A stretch of DNA of 64,000 nt from Mesostigma viride (Eukaryota; Streptophyta; Mesostigmatophyceae; Mesostigmatales; Mesostigmataceae): assembly GCA_009746045.1 (NCBI GenBank), contig RPFO01001275.1, forward strand, positions 1 through 64,000, written 5' to 3'. Below are positions 18,764 to 30,520 of this stretch, piece after piece. The translations under genes were made by a program, and so were the position numbers. Under the pieces are notes generated by a model. The model saw only the letters and a program-made list of their open reading frames with translations. It was not told where the DNA came from and did no database searches. The stretch's first letter is position 1; every line of letters starts with the position of its first letter.

Positions 18764-19583
18764 GTGACGAGTCTGAAGAGGAGCCGCCAAAGGATGACGC
18801 GCATGGCGGCCCACCCAAAGGGTTTGAGGAAGATTCGGAAGAATCGGAAGAATCGGAACCTGAGGAGGAAGCGCCACAAAGACGTGTCACAGTTACCGCA
18901 ACCCAGCCCAAGCCACTAGACAAGAAAGTGCCACCACCAAGTTGGCAGACGTGGATGGAGAATCTGGAAGGTGGGGGGGGGGGAAACGGGTCGTGCCCCG
19001 CTCGCCTGTTGGATGTCCGGTTTCGGTATTGTGCAAGCACGGCGGTGAATTTTGCCAGTATCGGAAGAACCAATCCCAGCGCCTTGATACGTTGTGGAAG
19101 CCCACGTGGGCTGCTGATTCGGTGGCTAAACTCAATGCAGACCCAATGAAGCTGGCACACATGCCTGATTTCCACGTCGACACGTTCCTGGTGCATGGAG
19201 TCGTTCGAAAGGTGGATAAAACGGGCGTGTGGTACGTTAAATTTTGGGCAGAAGGGTGTGACGAAAAGGGAATCTGGATTAATGGGGAGCAGGGGACGAT
19301 GCCCAACATAATTTTCAAGGTACAACAAGACGAGATGCGGAACTGTTTCAAGCCACCTGAGGGAACGTATTTGGAGTGGTGGATGGACAAGGGGTACCTG
19401 GCGACCAGATCTTCCCCAGCGACCAGATCTTCCCCACGACTCCAAGAGAAGGGGGGAGACCAAGCCGCAGGGCAGGGCAAACGAAAACCTCAAGGGAAGG
19501 CTGGCGCAGATGTGCGGGAGGGGGGTGTAAAGAAGCCCAGCGGACGGGCACCTGTAAAGAAACGCCTGTTAGTAGGTAGTTAG
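18764..19583 (+). CDS. Exon 4 of the large split gene, -1 change at a G11 run
   Basis: The first frame encodes an acidic Ser/Glu tract (DESEEEPPKDD, EDSEESEESEPEEEAPQRR) and WQTWMENLEGG up to G11 at 18973-18983. The -1 frame then encodes CPVSVLCKHGGEFCQYRKNQ and a compact domain (HVDTFLVHGVVRKVDKTGVW, MPNIIFKVQQDEMRNCF, EWWMDKGYL) with a basic tail, ending at 19583. The -1 frame has no early ATG. A Cys/His cluster right after the shift recalls the zinc modules of the upstream genes. No known domain identified. The 3' UTR is AT-rich. Confidence 0.5.
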
Positions 19584-20353
19584 ATAGCTTGATCTGAACT
19601 CGTGTACATTTGTAAAGATCGATCTGTACATCTGTCTCCAGAGCATTCACTTGAATATTCAAAGTTCAAGTGGGAATTACTGGTTGGGTTGTGCACAGGC
19701 TTGTGCACAATTTTGGCAATAATTATAATTCGTTCTATAAATAGAACTAGCGGGGTCGTGGAGAGGGTTGTGCAATTGTAAATTTAATCTACAACTTGTC
19801 TCACTTGCTTACCCTCCGAGTGCATGACACTTTGACAAAAACAGCCAATTTTACCCCGACTTGAATAAATTTTAATAAATGTTAATAAATTTTAATAAAT
19901 TTTAATAAATTTAAGCAATCTAGTAATGAAAAGTGCACGCGGAAAGCGCACCAGTGACCAAATTGCATGAAATGGTAATGATTTCATGTGGAAACGCATT
20001 CACAATGAGCATCAATTGTCATGTATTTGTTGAAATGGCGTCTCCTCAAGTAATAAAATTTGGCATGGGTATTGTAGATTGATTGTGGGCCCCCCCTGGT
20101 TGAGTAGCGGACAGCTAGCATTACCATGCATTGGTACAGCCGTTCATTCTCAATTCATATTGGCTTTCAAAATATGCCGTGTCATTGATATTAAAATTAA
20201 AAAAATAAAATTGGAACATATCTCCGTTCATTGATGAAGTGAGACAACTATGTGTGGACATTCATTGATATTTATTCATTTATTTTTTAGTCATGGACAT
20301 TGGCTATTCCGATTTAATGATGTTATGGGTGGTAGCAGTATTAGTTAGCATCT
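19584..20353. other. AT-rich intergenic DNA
   Basis: No gene seen. A short tandem block of TTTTAATAAA units lies at 19865-19910, and could serve as a poly(A) region for the gene ending at 19583. The palindrome family does not occur here or further right. Confidence 0.5.
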
Positions 20354-20449
20354 TTGACACAGGAATGTAACTCGCGACTCACACTAACTACTACTTGGAA
20401 TAATATATATCAATTCAGATCAGTAATTGAGCTTAGATGGCATGCAGGC

Positions 20450-20575
20450 CTTATATCAAGGAGACAACCAGATATATTATTCTTATCAAGGAGACAACCA
20501 GCGCAGGCCAGAAATCATATCAAGGAGACAACCAGCACACTATTATGATTATCAAGGAGACAAGTAGACCCGGCG
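20450..20575 (+). repeat. Cluster of the ATCAAGGAGACAACCAG motif
   Basis: Four close copies begin near 20455, 20485, 20518 and 20551. The second continues with CGCAGGCCAGAAATC. Further copies occur near 21040 (partial), 43225, 55499 (partial), 58758 and 59094, so this is a dispersed short repeat shared by otherwise unrelated regions. Confidence 0.8.
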
Positions 20576-20599
20576 GGGGCCAAGCCCCCAACTATTTTG

Positions 20600-21080
20600 G
20601 ACTCCACAACTAATGGAGAATCCTATTCAAGCCCGGCTGCGCAGAGTCTGAATTCCCGTGGCCCGGTGCCAGACTGCCAGTGGCCCAGTGCCCGTGGCCC
20701 GGCGCGGCGCCCGTGGCCCTGTACTGGTTAGTGGCCCGGTGGCTACTGGCTAGTGCGAGTTGTGGCCCGTTGAAATTCCTTTCGTCCCTCCGTTGCTGAA
20801 ATTTTTTCTCCGTGGCTAGTTGCCCGTGGCCCGTGGCTACTGGCTTCGCTGCGGTCCGGATAGGAATAATTAGTACGGTGCTCGCTGCGCTCGCTGGGCG
20901 CTTCGCGCGTAGTGTATCTGCGATATCTGCGATTCTTCCGTCAACCTCCGAGTACCCCCTAATGGCTGATTTTTGTACCACGATTTTCTACCTAATTTTG
21001 CAACCAACGGTCACGAAGCTCGCTTTATATAGGGGAAAGGACAACCAGCGCAGGCCAGAAATCGGGCGTATGCTCACATG
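20600..21080. repeat. GTGGCCCG-rich degenerate repeat and unique DNA
   Basis: Between about 20655 and 20850 the words CCCGTGGCC, GTGGCCCG and GTGGCTA recur irregularly. The minus-strand open frame over it is explained by the repeat. The remainder contains no recognisable gene. Confidence 0.55.
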
Positions 21081-21119
21081 ATACGGCATTGGAATATCCC
21101 ATGTCTCCATCACTTGCAC

Positions 21120-22330
21120 TTAGTGCGCACCGAGCCACCCATGCAGTCGCCCACCCATGCAGCCACCTGGCCACCCACCCACACAACTACTCACACACTC
21201 GCGTGCCCGTACACCTAGACACCCACCCGTCCACCCACCCAGTGACCCACCCAGCCAGCCAGCTGCGCCCGTGCTAACCCACCTTTTAATAACCACGCGT
21301 GCACCTAGGCACCCAACCACCTACCAACCCACTTGGACATCCACCCACCCACCAAGGCACCTGCGCAACCCACATACCAATCAGGTAATAAGGAGGCATT
21401 CACCCATCCAATGAGCCAACCACCCAATCACCCAACCACCTAAACACCCAGCCAGCTGGCCACATATGCACCCATGCGGCCGCCCACCCTTGACCCACCC
21501 ACGCACCTACAAGTACCCACTCAACCACTCACTCCCCCCACACCCTTATACCCACTGACCCACCCACACATGCATTTTCTCAGCCAGCCAGCCACCTATC
21601 TCACCCCCAACGTGCACAGCCCTTCACCCGCGATAGGTGAGACGGTCCCAACCATAAACCCATCCACGCATCCATATCTGTGCGCGCACCTGTCCATCTA
21701 CCCGTCCCTTCGCCCACCCACCCACACAGTCATCTACACATCCACCATCCACCAACCACCAATGGCCTACCCACCAACCCACCCACCCACACGCATCCCT
21801 AACCAACCAACCACCAACCCACCACCCTCAATACTGTGCATTGTTTCACTCACAAATCCAACAACCCACCCACTTGGCAGTCCCCAAAGCCTATCAATCA
21901 CCCAGCCACCTGGACATCTACCTATGACCGACCACCCTTGTACTCATCCACCCACCATGACCAGCCAGCCAGCCAGCCACCCTCTCCAGCTGCCTGTGCT
22001 CCCAGCTACTCGGCCAGCCATTTACCAAGGCATCCACCTTTCAGCCAGCCACCTGCCATTGAACCCACCTACGCCTAGGCATCCCTTAAAGCATCTATAG
22101 CCTAAGCCTCCCACACAAGACTTCCTGGGCAACCAACCAACCAGTCACCCAGCAACACAACCACCTAACCACCTAACCACTCGACATCCCAATTACCGAA
22201 CCACCTAACTACCGAACACCCAAACCAGCCAGGCATGAGCCCGCCCATTTGCCCTCGCATGCCCGCACCATCGCAACCCCCCATAAACGCCCCGCTCACC
22301 TAGCCAGCCACACGCCCAGCCAGCCACCTG
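21120..22330 (+). repeat. 1.2-kb CCACCC-rich degenerate repeat
   Basis: CCACCCAC, CAGCCAGCCA and CCAACCACC words fill this stretch on the plus strand, with strong C/A bias. Long open frames (Pro/Thr/His-rich) follow from composition and have no other support. Confidence 0.85.
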
Positions 22331-23837
22331 CTCAACTCACGCATGAAGGCAATATCAGCCGTGCATGGCCTCACCTTGCATCACTTGCATTGCCCGGCTA
22401 ATTTGCATGAGGCAGCTTCCATCTCGTTGTAAGCAATTGCAAACGCATTTTCTTCATAGTAATGAATGAGAAACAACGTCGCAAACGCTCTCCTTTCCCT
22501 CTTTGAAGCAGTATATAAATCAGAAAGACAAGGGCAAATATCTGGACAAGGTGGCAATAACCACTGCATAATGCCCTTGAGAAAGTCTTATTAATCCAGC
22601 TCTCTACCCTTTGAGACGCTGCCTTGCCCCTTAGCAACGATTCTGGGACCTCTAGCTCGCTCACCTCGCTTAATCTGCGCTTCTTCATGGCTGCCGGGAG
22701 ATGCGAAGCGTGAGCCCAGCGGGTCGTGGCGAGGTCGTCTGCCCAACCCATCACATCTCGAAACCGCATTGCCGACTAATAAAAAATGATGACCCCCTTT
22801 GCGTTTTGTATCTCGCGTCAAAGGAACAATAAACTCGCTTGGAAAACACTGTCGCAAAGAGCTTTCTACAGGCATTATAAGCAATTTTCGCAGCTTTTAC
22901 CGCACTTACTGCACATCCGGAAGACCATTAGCGACCTTTGCGCGGAATCTTGGGCACGCCATAAGTCCTGCTGGCTTATTGCCGCAGGCTGGGCAGTACA
23001 GGAAGGTCGGGCATAGGCTAAAGAGCTAATTATCTGACGACAAAGACATGTATTGTACGAAGCAAGAAACAGACGGATTTCGCACCCCATATTTATTCAG
23101 GCGAATGCCGGAGAATAAAATGCGAAACTCAGAAAACGAAAACACTAACGTTTTCGGGAATATTGTAACGCATAATCTGAGCTATCGTGCCGGGATTTTC
23201 ATCTCTTCTCGTAACCAGGACTTTTAGACATGTACCACCGAGAAATCTGGTTTTCGCGAAAAAAATGGTGCGCTGCAAAAAAACAATTTGTCCCGTTCAA
23301 TTCCCTCGTCGCAATCACAGCTCATATCATTCCAAAATTATTTCATGGATTAACCGTGATGTAAGCTTCGTTTTGACACCTCGAGCGGCTGCAGTGACGC
23401 AAGTTTCAAAACGCTAGCTGATACTCGACCGCCATGGGTGTTTTCGTCGTTTTCGTCTCTGGTGTCGCGGGAAAAATCGAGATGACGACCTCCGAGTCTC
23501 GGTCACTGTAATGCCCAGCTCGTAACCGGCAGTGACCGTCGCGTGTCCGCCCCTGTAACCCCCGGTCTGTCAGTCAGTCAGCCCCGGTCGCGTTTCCGTT
23601 TCGATCCGTTGGTTTCCGTTTTTTTACCCTTTTTAACTGTTTCCCCCCCCGTTTTGATCCGGGGCAGTTAAGTCCAGATCTGAAGTAGGTTCGAAGTAAG
23701 GTTTTAACTCGAAGCCAGGTGCGTCGATTGAAAAAACGGCCGAAATCGGACGAACAAAGTTAATATATATTGATCGAACCGGTATTTTACGCGGGGGCCC
23801 AAACACAGCCATTTTCGATGAGTGTGGTGGGGTATTG
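22331..23837. other. Unassigned DNA between the repeat and the gypsy element
   Basis: I find no recognisable gene. A minus-strand frame at 22398-22769 (123 codons, with MKKRRLSEVSELEVPESL) is open but unsupported. The gypsy 3' LTR should lie at the right side of this stretch; I could not match it to sequence at the other end. A C9 run at 23644-23652 could be a minus-strand polypurine tract. Confidence 0.4.
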
Positions 23838-24500
23838 CTATGGAGGATCAGGCAAACCCGAAGGGGTAGGCTCCACTGCAACACACCGGGTCGACCGAGG
23901 GGACGACGGGACCGGAGAGGGAGGAGCAGACGCCGAGGAGGCGGACGCAGCGCTCGAGGCAGAATATTCTGGAGTATAATGTACCTCGGATGGGGCGCCC
24001 GTAGGGGCAGGACCACCAACTGCTACTCCCGCAGACTGATCAGCTATCTCCATGAATTCTACGGCCCGCAGAAGGTCGCAGGGGTTCTCATCTACCTCAG
24101 CATCATCCTCAGCCGGAAGCCAGGGGAACACATCCCGTAGGCAGGAGCGGCCCACAGGGGTGGAAAGGTAGGAGAACACACGGGAGCACTGGAGAACCGC
24201 ATCTATCTGTCCCAAGGCTGGACAGCGGGAACCACACCCCAACAAACAGTGCCCGGCATCGTCGAACCCGTGCAACAAGCTGATGCGGCTCGTCAGGGGA
24301 AGGACCGTATACCACGTGACCGTGAAGAGAGCAGCCCGGACTAGACTCGCATGTTGGGCCTGGAGGGCCGGCTGCACAACGCCACCCGGATAACTGGACC
24401 GCGACACCCAGCGGCCCGGAAGGGCCTCGAAGTACAGCTCAGGGTCCGGTAGGGGCAGGGGCGGCAGCGGGCTCTCAGCCGGAGGGGTAGGCTCTGACAT
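23838..24500 (-). CDS. Extra 3' ORF of the chromovirus, 220 aa, unknown function
   Basis: It starts at ATG 24500 (MSEPTPPAESPLPPL), shortly after the chromodomain stop at 24577. The N terminus is proline-rich, the middle (YPGGVVQPALQAQHASLVRA and HGFDDAGHCLLGCGSRCPAL) is more globular, and the C terminus is Ser/Ala-rich. No signal peptide or convincing membrane span is visible, so it does not look like an envelope protein. It occupies the position where some Ty3/gypsy elements carry an additional ORF. It is unbroken, unlike gag and RT of the same element, which suggests that it is real. It could also be a captured or neighbouring gene. Confidence 0.5.
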   Translation of the reverse strand: MSEPTPPAESPLPPLPLPDPELYFEALPGRWVSRSSYPGGVVQPALQAQHASLVRAALFTVTWYTVLPLTSRISLLHGFDDAGHCLLGCGSRCPALGQIDAVLQCSRVFSYLSTPVGRSCLRDVFPWLPAEDDAEVDENPCDLLRAVEFMEIADQSAGVAVGGPAPTGAPSEVHYTPEYSASSAASASSASAPPSPVPSSPRSTRCVAVEPTPSGLPDPP

Positions 24501-24576
24501 GACGGCTGCGGAGGGGAGGGGACAACCAACCACCCGTCGACAGCAGACATAACATAAGAGAGGAGAAGGCCTACAA

Positions 24577-26102
24577 CTAGAGCTTGTGCAGGGTTTTATA
24601 TTCCTGCAGCAGGCGACTACACCCATCTAGCTCACTCTCCGTATACCAGACCTTATCTACTTCACTACGAGCATACATCCACTTCACTTTATACTGACGC
24701 TGGGTACCGCGGCCCTTTTTGATATCTCTATGGGCCACGATGCTTTCTACTTCGTCTTCTACTTCCCCAGTGTCAGGGTTATGCTCTAAAGGGGCAGGCG
24801 CTAGCTCTCTACCAGCGAACGTACTAGGGTGGTACAGTTTCAGCTGGCTCCTATGGAAGGTGTTCGAATGTGTCTGCCAAGAGGTAGGGATATCGACTTT
24901 ATATAGAAATTTCCTACTCTAGACAAAACATGGAAGGGTCCTAAGAAGGCGGGCCTAAGTTTGACCTTAAGTTCTGCTTCAAACTTATGAGCAAAACGGC
25001 CAACACGGGGGCCTTCTACTAATACTAGATCTCCTATTTCTATCTCAGGTGCTCTTCTATCTAAGGAGGCACGCAACCTAGCAAGGTACTTAGACTGAGC
25101 TTTTTGGTACCCTGAGATCGCGTGGTCATGAGCAGTTTTCATTCTATCTAGTAAGGACCGTACACCTTCTACAGTATCTCGGGACACATCATCCTTGTCC
25201 CGTAGAGGACTAGCTAAGAGAGAGGTAGGGGTAAGAGGCTGTCTACCAGTATCTAAGAAGAAGGGCGTATATCCATGCGCAGCTTGGGGACAATTGTTGA
25301 GGGAGAACTCTACCAAACATAAATAATCCTCCCAATCACTACCCGAGCCATTAACATAGTGCCTAAGCGCTTCTTCTACTACCCTATTAAGACGCTCTAC
25401 TAAATGAGAGGAGGAGGAGTGGTAGGCAGTACCGTAGGTAACCTTGGTACCGATGGCAGCGAAAAACTGCTGCCAAAAATCTGAGGTAAATAATTTATCC
25501 TTATCACTAATAAACTGCCTACTCAAACCATGATATCTATATACATTATTGAGGTATAGGCGTGCGCAATCACGTGCGGTGAGTTCTAAAGGACACGGCA
25601 CAAGATGGCACATACGAGTAAAACGATCTATGAACACAAGGATTTGGGCATTGCCCCTATCATTCTTTCTAAAAGGTCCTACAAAATCCATCATGATAGA
25701 ATCCCACGGCATGATGGGGTCAGGCAAGGTCCTAGGTTCTGCTATCTGTCCTACGTTATTGGGTTTCATCTCCTGGCAAGATTGACAAGTTCTAACATAC
25801 TCATCTACATCCTTATAAAGGGAAGGCCAGTAATAAGAGCGGGCTACTAGGTCCCGTACCCGTTTACCACCCTGATGAGCAGCTAAGTCATGCAACTCAA
25901 AGAGCAAGGAGGAGCGACAGATAGGAGGGACATACAGGCGCCATTGAGGGGGAGAATCTGCTATCTGCACATATAAAAACCCACCTACAAATTTACAAGG
26001 GTGCTTGCCTAATTGTTGGGGATGTGCAGCAATGGCAGCTAATGCTTCCGGCTCAGTGGCCGTAAATCTACTAATAAGGCGTTCAAGATCAGAGGTAGGC
26101 AT
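24577..26102 (-). CDS. Gypsy integrase with C-terminal chromodomain
   Basis: The integrase zinc finger is H-x3-H-x(about 30)-C-x2-C (HDLAAHQ ... CQSCQEMK). The catalytic core shows D in DSIMMDFVGPF, D in FISDKDKLFTSDFW and E in SSHLVERLNR, the D,D-35-E triad of retroviral-type integrases, which insert the cDNA copy into chromosomes. The open frame ends at 24840, but after a break near 24905 the text continues to EVESIVAHRDIKKGRGTQRQ and YKVKWMYARSEVDKVWY, a chromodomain, with TAG at 24577. Chromodomains in these elements direct insertion to marked chromatin. One frame break therefore separates core and chromodomain. Confidence 0.85.
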
Positions 26103-26212
26103 CGCTACAGAGGTATCCAGAACAGGTTTAAAGAGATCTCCTACCGCCTTGCCAAAGAGAAGGGGAGGTCCTAGAGGGACTACGTTTTCATAAGACTTTC
26201 CTGACCTAGTCG

Positions 26213-28096
26213 CTATATGGCTAAGCGGTATAGAAATTTTATTTTTCCCCTCCCCCCCACCGAGGCCACAGGAAGGGCCTCACACGGGAGAGAGAGTCCT
26301 ACGTGAGAAAGGAGATCAGGCATGCGAACAGCTGTATGAAAGAGGTAGGCATAGGATTCATCATCAGGTAGTTCACCATAAGGGGTTACACCCATAGTAG
26401 TAGGAACTAGAGTAGTATTGAGAACATCAAGGTCCTCGAAAAAGGAGTAGTCTGCACGACGAGAGAGTGCATCTGGTACTATGTTATCTACACCCTTGAC
26501 ATACTGAAGTTTAAAAGGGGAAAACTGTGCTAAAAATTCCATCCAGCGCGCTTGCCGAGGGGTAAGGTTGGGTTGGGAGAGAAGATGGGTAAGGGGACGG
26601 TGATCCGTTTGGATAACTAATCTATAAGGATCTAGCTCACAGGGTTCATTCAGGCAGACATCAAATTGAGCACCTTTAAGAAAGTGCTGCCACGCGTGGC
26701 AACAATACACCACCGCTAAGAGTTCCTGCTGGTGTACGGGATAGTTACGCTCCGCAGGAAGCATTGTCCTAGAGATATACTCAATTGGCTGTAAGCCCTG
26801 ACCCTGATCCTGGAGAAGGACGCCCCCTATAGCTACCTTACTAGCATCTGTAGCCACAACAAAGGGTTTAGTAGTATCCGGTAGGATGAGTACAGGAGGG
26901 GAAAGGAGTAGGGATTTTAGGCACTGAAAAGCCGACTGACATTCACTACTCCAAACAAAGGGGATATCCTTCTTTAATAAATGATTAATAGGGGCTGCTA
27001 TAGTTGCGAAACGCGGGATAAAACGCCTATAGTAAGAAGCAATTCCTAGAAAACTACGTACACCTTTAACGTCGGTAGGGGTAGGCCATTCCTGAATTGA
27101 CTTAGTTTTATCCGGGTCGGTAGCGACCCCGGCATCTGACAGAACGTGCCCTAAAAATGGGACACTCCTACCCGAACGAACTTTAGCACGGCGCGCCCAC
27201 AAAGAATTTTCAGCCATTATTTCTAATACTTTCTTTAAATCACGTAGGTGCGTTTCAAAATCAGGAGAGTAAATAAGGATATCATCTAAGTAAGCTTGAG
27301 CACAAGAACGGTCATGCTCAGATAAAGAAACAGAGGAGAAGGAAGGATCCTTTAAATCAGAGGACACTTGAGGAAGGTGAGAATTTCCCATAACAGGTCT
27401 AAGCACTTCATTCATTAACATTTGGAAAGAGGCAGGAGAGTTACAGAGTCCCATAGCCGCTACTCTAAACTGGTAATGACCAAAAGGGGTAGCAAAGGCG
27501 GTTTTGTGGCAATCCTCAGGAGCTATCGCAACTGCCAAAAACCATCCGCACAATCCAGTACTGTGAAACAGTAGAACCTTTAACCTTATTAAATATATCA
27601 TCAATACGAGGTAGAGGGTATTTAGACTTCACAGTAATATCGTTTAACTTCCTATAATCAGTAACTAGGCGAAACTTGCCATTTGGCTTAGGAACTAACA
27701 GGACACCAGCGAGTAGGGGGAGTTACTAGGCTCTATCAATCCTGCTTCTAATAATGACACTAAAATCTGTTTTAGTTCCTTTAACTCGGTAGGGCCCATT
27801 CTATACATCGGAGAGTGCGTAGGAACTGCACCGTCCTTGATAACTACACGGTGTAAAACAGAACGAGGAGGAGGATAAGAAGGAGTCTTTTCTTCAAATA
27901 CTTTTGAGGAATCTATCACAGCCATGTATCTTACTATTTCATTTTCAGTAAATCCCACTCCTATTGTATCCACTGTATTTACATCTATATCCACACTATT
28001 ATTAGTGATAGGTATCTCTTGTACTTCTAACTGAAGGAACATACATAATAGGTATCCATATTCCTTTAGTTCAGAACGCAATTCGTCATTGGACAT
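26213..28096 (-). CDS. Gypsy reverse transcriptase and RNase H, frame-broken
   Basis: The N-terminal RT part (VVIKDGAVPTHSPMYRMGP, LLEAGLIEPSNSPYS) ends near 27700. After a break near 27600-27720 the rest continues with FATPFGHYQFRVAAMGLCNS, the polymerase motif AYLDDILIYS (YxDD), and RNase H motifs PFVVATDASKVAIGGVL, AERNYPVHQQELLAVVY and VIQTDHRPLTHLL, then DALSRRAD. This is the standard Ty3/gypsy layout for copying RNA into DNA. At least two frame changes are needed between 27590 and 27720, so the copy as written is not translatable as one pol. Confidence 0.85.
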
Positions 28097-28527
28097 TAAT
28101 ACTTCAGGTATAGGTCTACAGGAGGATCAACAGGTGTAGGAGGAGTAATATCTACCAAGGATAAATTTTCTAATCTATAATGACGTTCTGGTACCCAGTA
28201 AGAGCTATCTGGAAACCAAATGACCATAGTATCATAATTAATAGTAATCTTATTATCCTGGTGCCAATCTAATCCTAGTAATACATCAGCTGTAGTGATA
28301 GGGCCTATAGTGGCCGTCAGGTTGACCGTACGTCCTTGTATGACCAGGGGAAGGGACACCGTACCCGGGGAATGACTGGTGCGACCGTCAGCATAATGGA
28401 CAGTGACAGTTTTTGTGTGAGGGGTAGGGACTAGTCCTAAACGCCTAACTAGGGCCTCGCTCACAAAGGAGCTAGCCGCACCGCTATCCACTAACACAGA
28501 GACATTCAAGAGTTCATCAGCATGCAA
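28096..28527 (-). CDS. Gypsy aspartic protease
   Basis: The catalytic motif VLVDSGAASSFVSEALVRRL (D-S-G-A) and the downstream hydrophobic flap-like ADVLLGLDWHQDN motif identify a retropepsin-type protease that matures Gag-Pol. The frame is intact and overlaps the start of the RT frame by a base or so, with a stop between, so one frame change or readthrough is required in the polyprotein. Confidence 0.8.
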   Translation of the reverse strand: MHADELLNVSVLVDSGAASSFVSEALVRRLGLVPTPHTKTVTVHYADGRTSHSPGTVSLPLVIQGRTVNLTATIGPITTADVLLGLDWHQDNKITINYDTMVIWFPDSSYWVPERHYRLENLSLVDITPPTPVDPPVDLYLKY

Positions 28528-28702
28528 AAGGGGTCTACAACAGTATGAGGGACGGTTAAGCCACCATTCAAGAACATAAGAGGACGCACACGTAGTGGTA
28601 GGGATGATTCAGCTCCTACAGAGGTTATAAAAACAGGCAAGCAAAAATTATTATCTGGGGTACTATCTAAGGACCTGTCCAGGTTACCCCCGGCTGACAG
28701 GC

Positions 28703-29931
28703 CTACTGTTCCCCCTCCCCCCCCAAATCCATAGGAACGAACCCCGAAGAAGACCCTGGCGGAAAAGCCACTGCTGGAGGGTCACGAGGGATTGAAGAGG
28801 GTGCGGGAGCCTGATTATCATAGGGGAACCCTGGGGATCCTGTCTGCACAGCATTCAGCCTACTAGGGGTAGCTGAAGGAATGCGTCCTGAAGTGGGACG
28901 AATAGGAGCACGCTGAGGGGTACGAGGAGGGCGAGCGTCGGGATGAGGGGGAGCACCCGAAAGGAACTTGGGGCACTCACGTTTAAGATGACCTACTTCC
29001 TTACAATGATAGCAGGTGATATGAGAGACATCCAGAGCTGAAAGGTCAGTCACACAATATCTAATTCTTCTACATAGGAGTTCTCCTCCTCAGGGGTAAG
29101 GCTAATATTATTAATACGGGAACGGGTAGGAAGAGAAGGTGTGGAGAAGAAATCTGCTACTCGTAAAAGATGCTGGCGCACATGCTTGAGGGGCAGGTCA
29201 GTAAAACGGTAGGCAGAGAACTGGCGCTTGACTTCACGCAATAAGGGTCTACTGAGGCCCTGAAGGAAGCGGCACGTACTTCTGCACCCGACAAATCCCT
29301 AATTCGTACCATCTGAGCATCAAACTCTTTCATATATTCTTTGAAGGACTTGGTACCCTGCTGCAAGGTACCAAAGGATAATCTATCCTGCCAATCTGCA
29401 TCGGGAGGGACTAAATGGTTCTCTAAACGCTTGAACAATTCTGCTACAGAGTTTGGGTAGGCATGAGAGGCAAGAGACTCACACTGGATGAGGTTAGCAA
29501 GTCAGGAGTAATGCAGGTAGTAAGATAATGAGGAACTAGTACAGCATCAGAGAGGCGCCACCTATTGTGGTTCTGCCAGGACTCTGTGTTCTGGGTGAGC
29601 AACATAATGAAGGTGAAAAACTGTTGAGGGGTAGACTTGACATCCAGCTTAGGAAGGTTGGCAAAGAGGGGAAGAGCAGGAGGCTTAGGGGGATTAGAAG
29701 AATCAGTTTTTCCCATAGGGCCACTATCTTCCACTGCTACATAAGCGGGATAGAAGGAAGGGATAGGAAAAGTCTTGGGTAGGGGTCTAGAGGGAGCCAC
29801 CGTTTCAGGATGGTGCCCATAGGAGAAGGGACAGTATATTGCTCACGAAGAGAGGAATAGGCAAAATGATCATAATTCCTATCATCTAGGGGCATGGTAC
29901 TGAAATCATTATTAACTTCTAAATCAGCCAC
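28703..29931 (-). pseudogene. Gypsy gag with CCHC zinc knuckle, several frame breaks
   Basis: Pieces in different frames cover a capsid-like region (LFANLPKLDVKSTPQQFFTF; RLSFGTLQQGTKSFKEYMKE; REVKRQFSAYRFTDLPLKHV) and end with the knuckle C-x2-C-x4-H-x4-C (CYHCKEVGHLKREC), followed by a Pro-rich tail. Breaks occur near 29800, 29440, 29240 and 29053. A separate AAT/ATT microsatellite at about 30345-30392, in the leader side, encodes poly-Asn. Confidence 0.8.
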
Positions 29932-30520
29932 ACGGGTAGGAACCTGGGCAGCCTCATAGGCCGTCTCAGGGTAGGACCAGGAAGCAGGTGGGTAAAAGGG
30001 AACTGCACTAGGGCGCCCAGAAGGGCCGACAGGGGCCGAGGTACGACCCGTGTTAATGCAGGCATTGAAGGCACAGGGTGGGAAGGAGGCCTAGAGCATT
30101 GTTAGTGAGTGAGGACCTGCTGGAGGGGTGAGCCAAGGTTGCAGAAGGGGCAGGGGCCTGGTTCACAGCAAAAGAAGGTTCATCACTAAATCTGACTTGG
30201 GAAATACGTTGTTCATAGGTAGGTGGGGTAATTGAGGGACGACGGCGACCACCAGCAACAGGAGAAGGAGGTGAGGTACGCAGAATACCTTGAGGGTGAG
30301 ATGGTGTACCGTTTCCAAGGAGTCCCGTCGGTTACCACGAGTATTGTTATTGTTATTATTATTATTAGTAGTAGTATTATTATTATTATTGGTAGGTATA
30401 GGCGACATATCTCCACCCACTGGATCCATCTTTAATTACGTAAAGGAATAGGAATCTAGAAGAAAGCAACAAAGGAAAAAGGAAAAACCTTGAAGGTCTG
30501 CAGCAGGAACAAAATTAAAA

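Noticed and set aside
21120..22330. Pro/Thr/His-rich genes in the CCACCC region
   Set aside because: The frames are compositional products of a degenerate C/A-rich repeat, open on both strands, without start context or domains.
30340..30395. Poly-Asn ORF as a separate gene
   Set aside because: It is an ATT/AAT microsatellite in the gypsy leader; both short frames depend on it.
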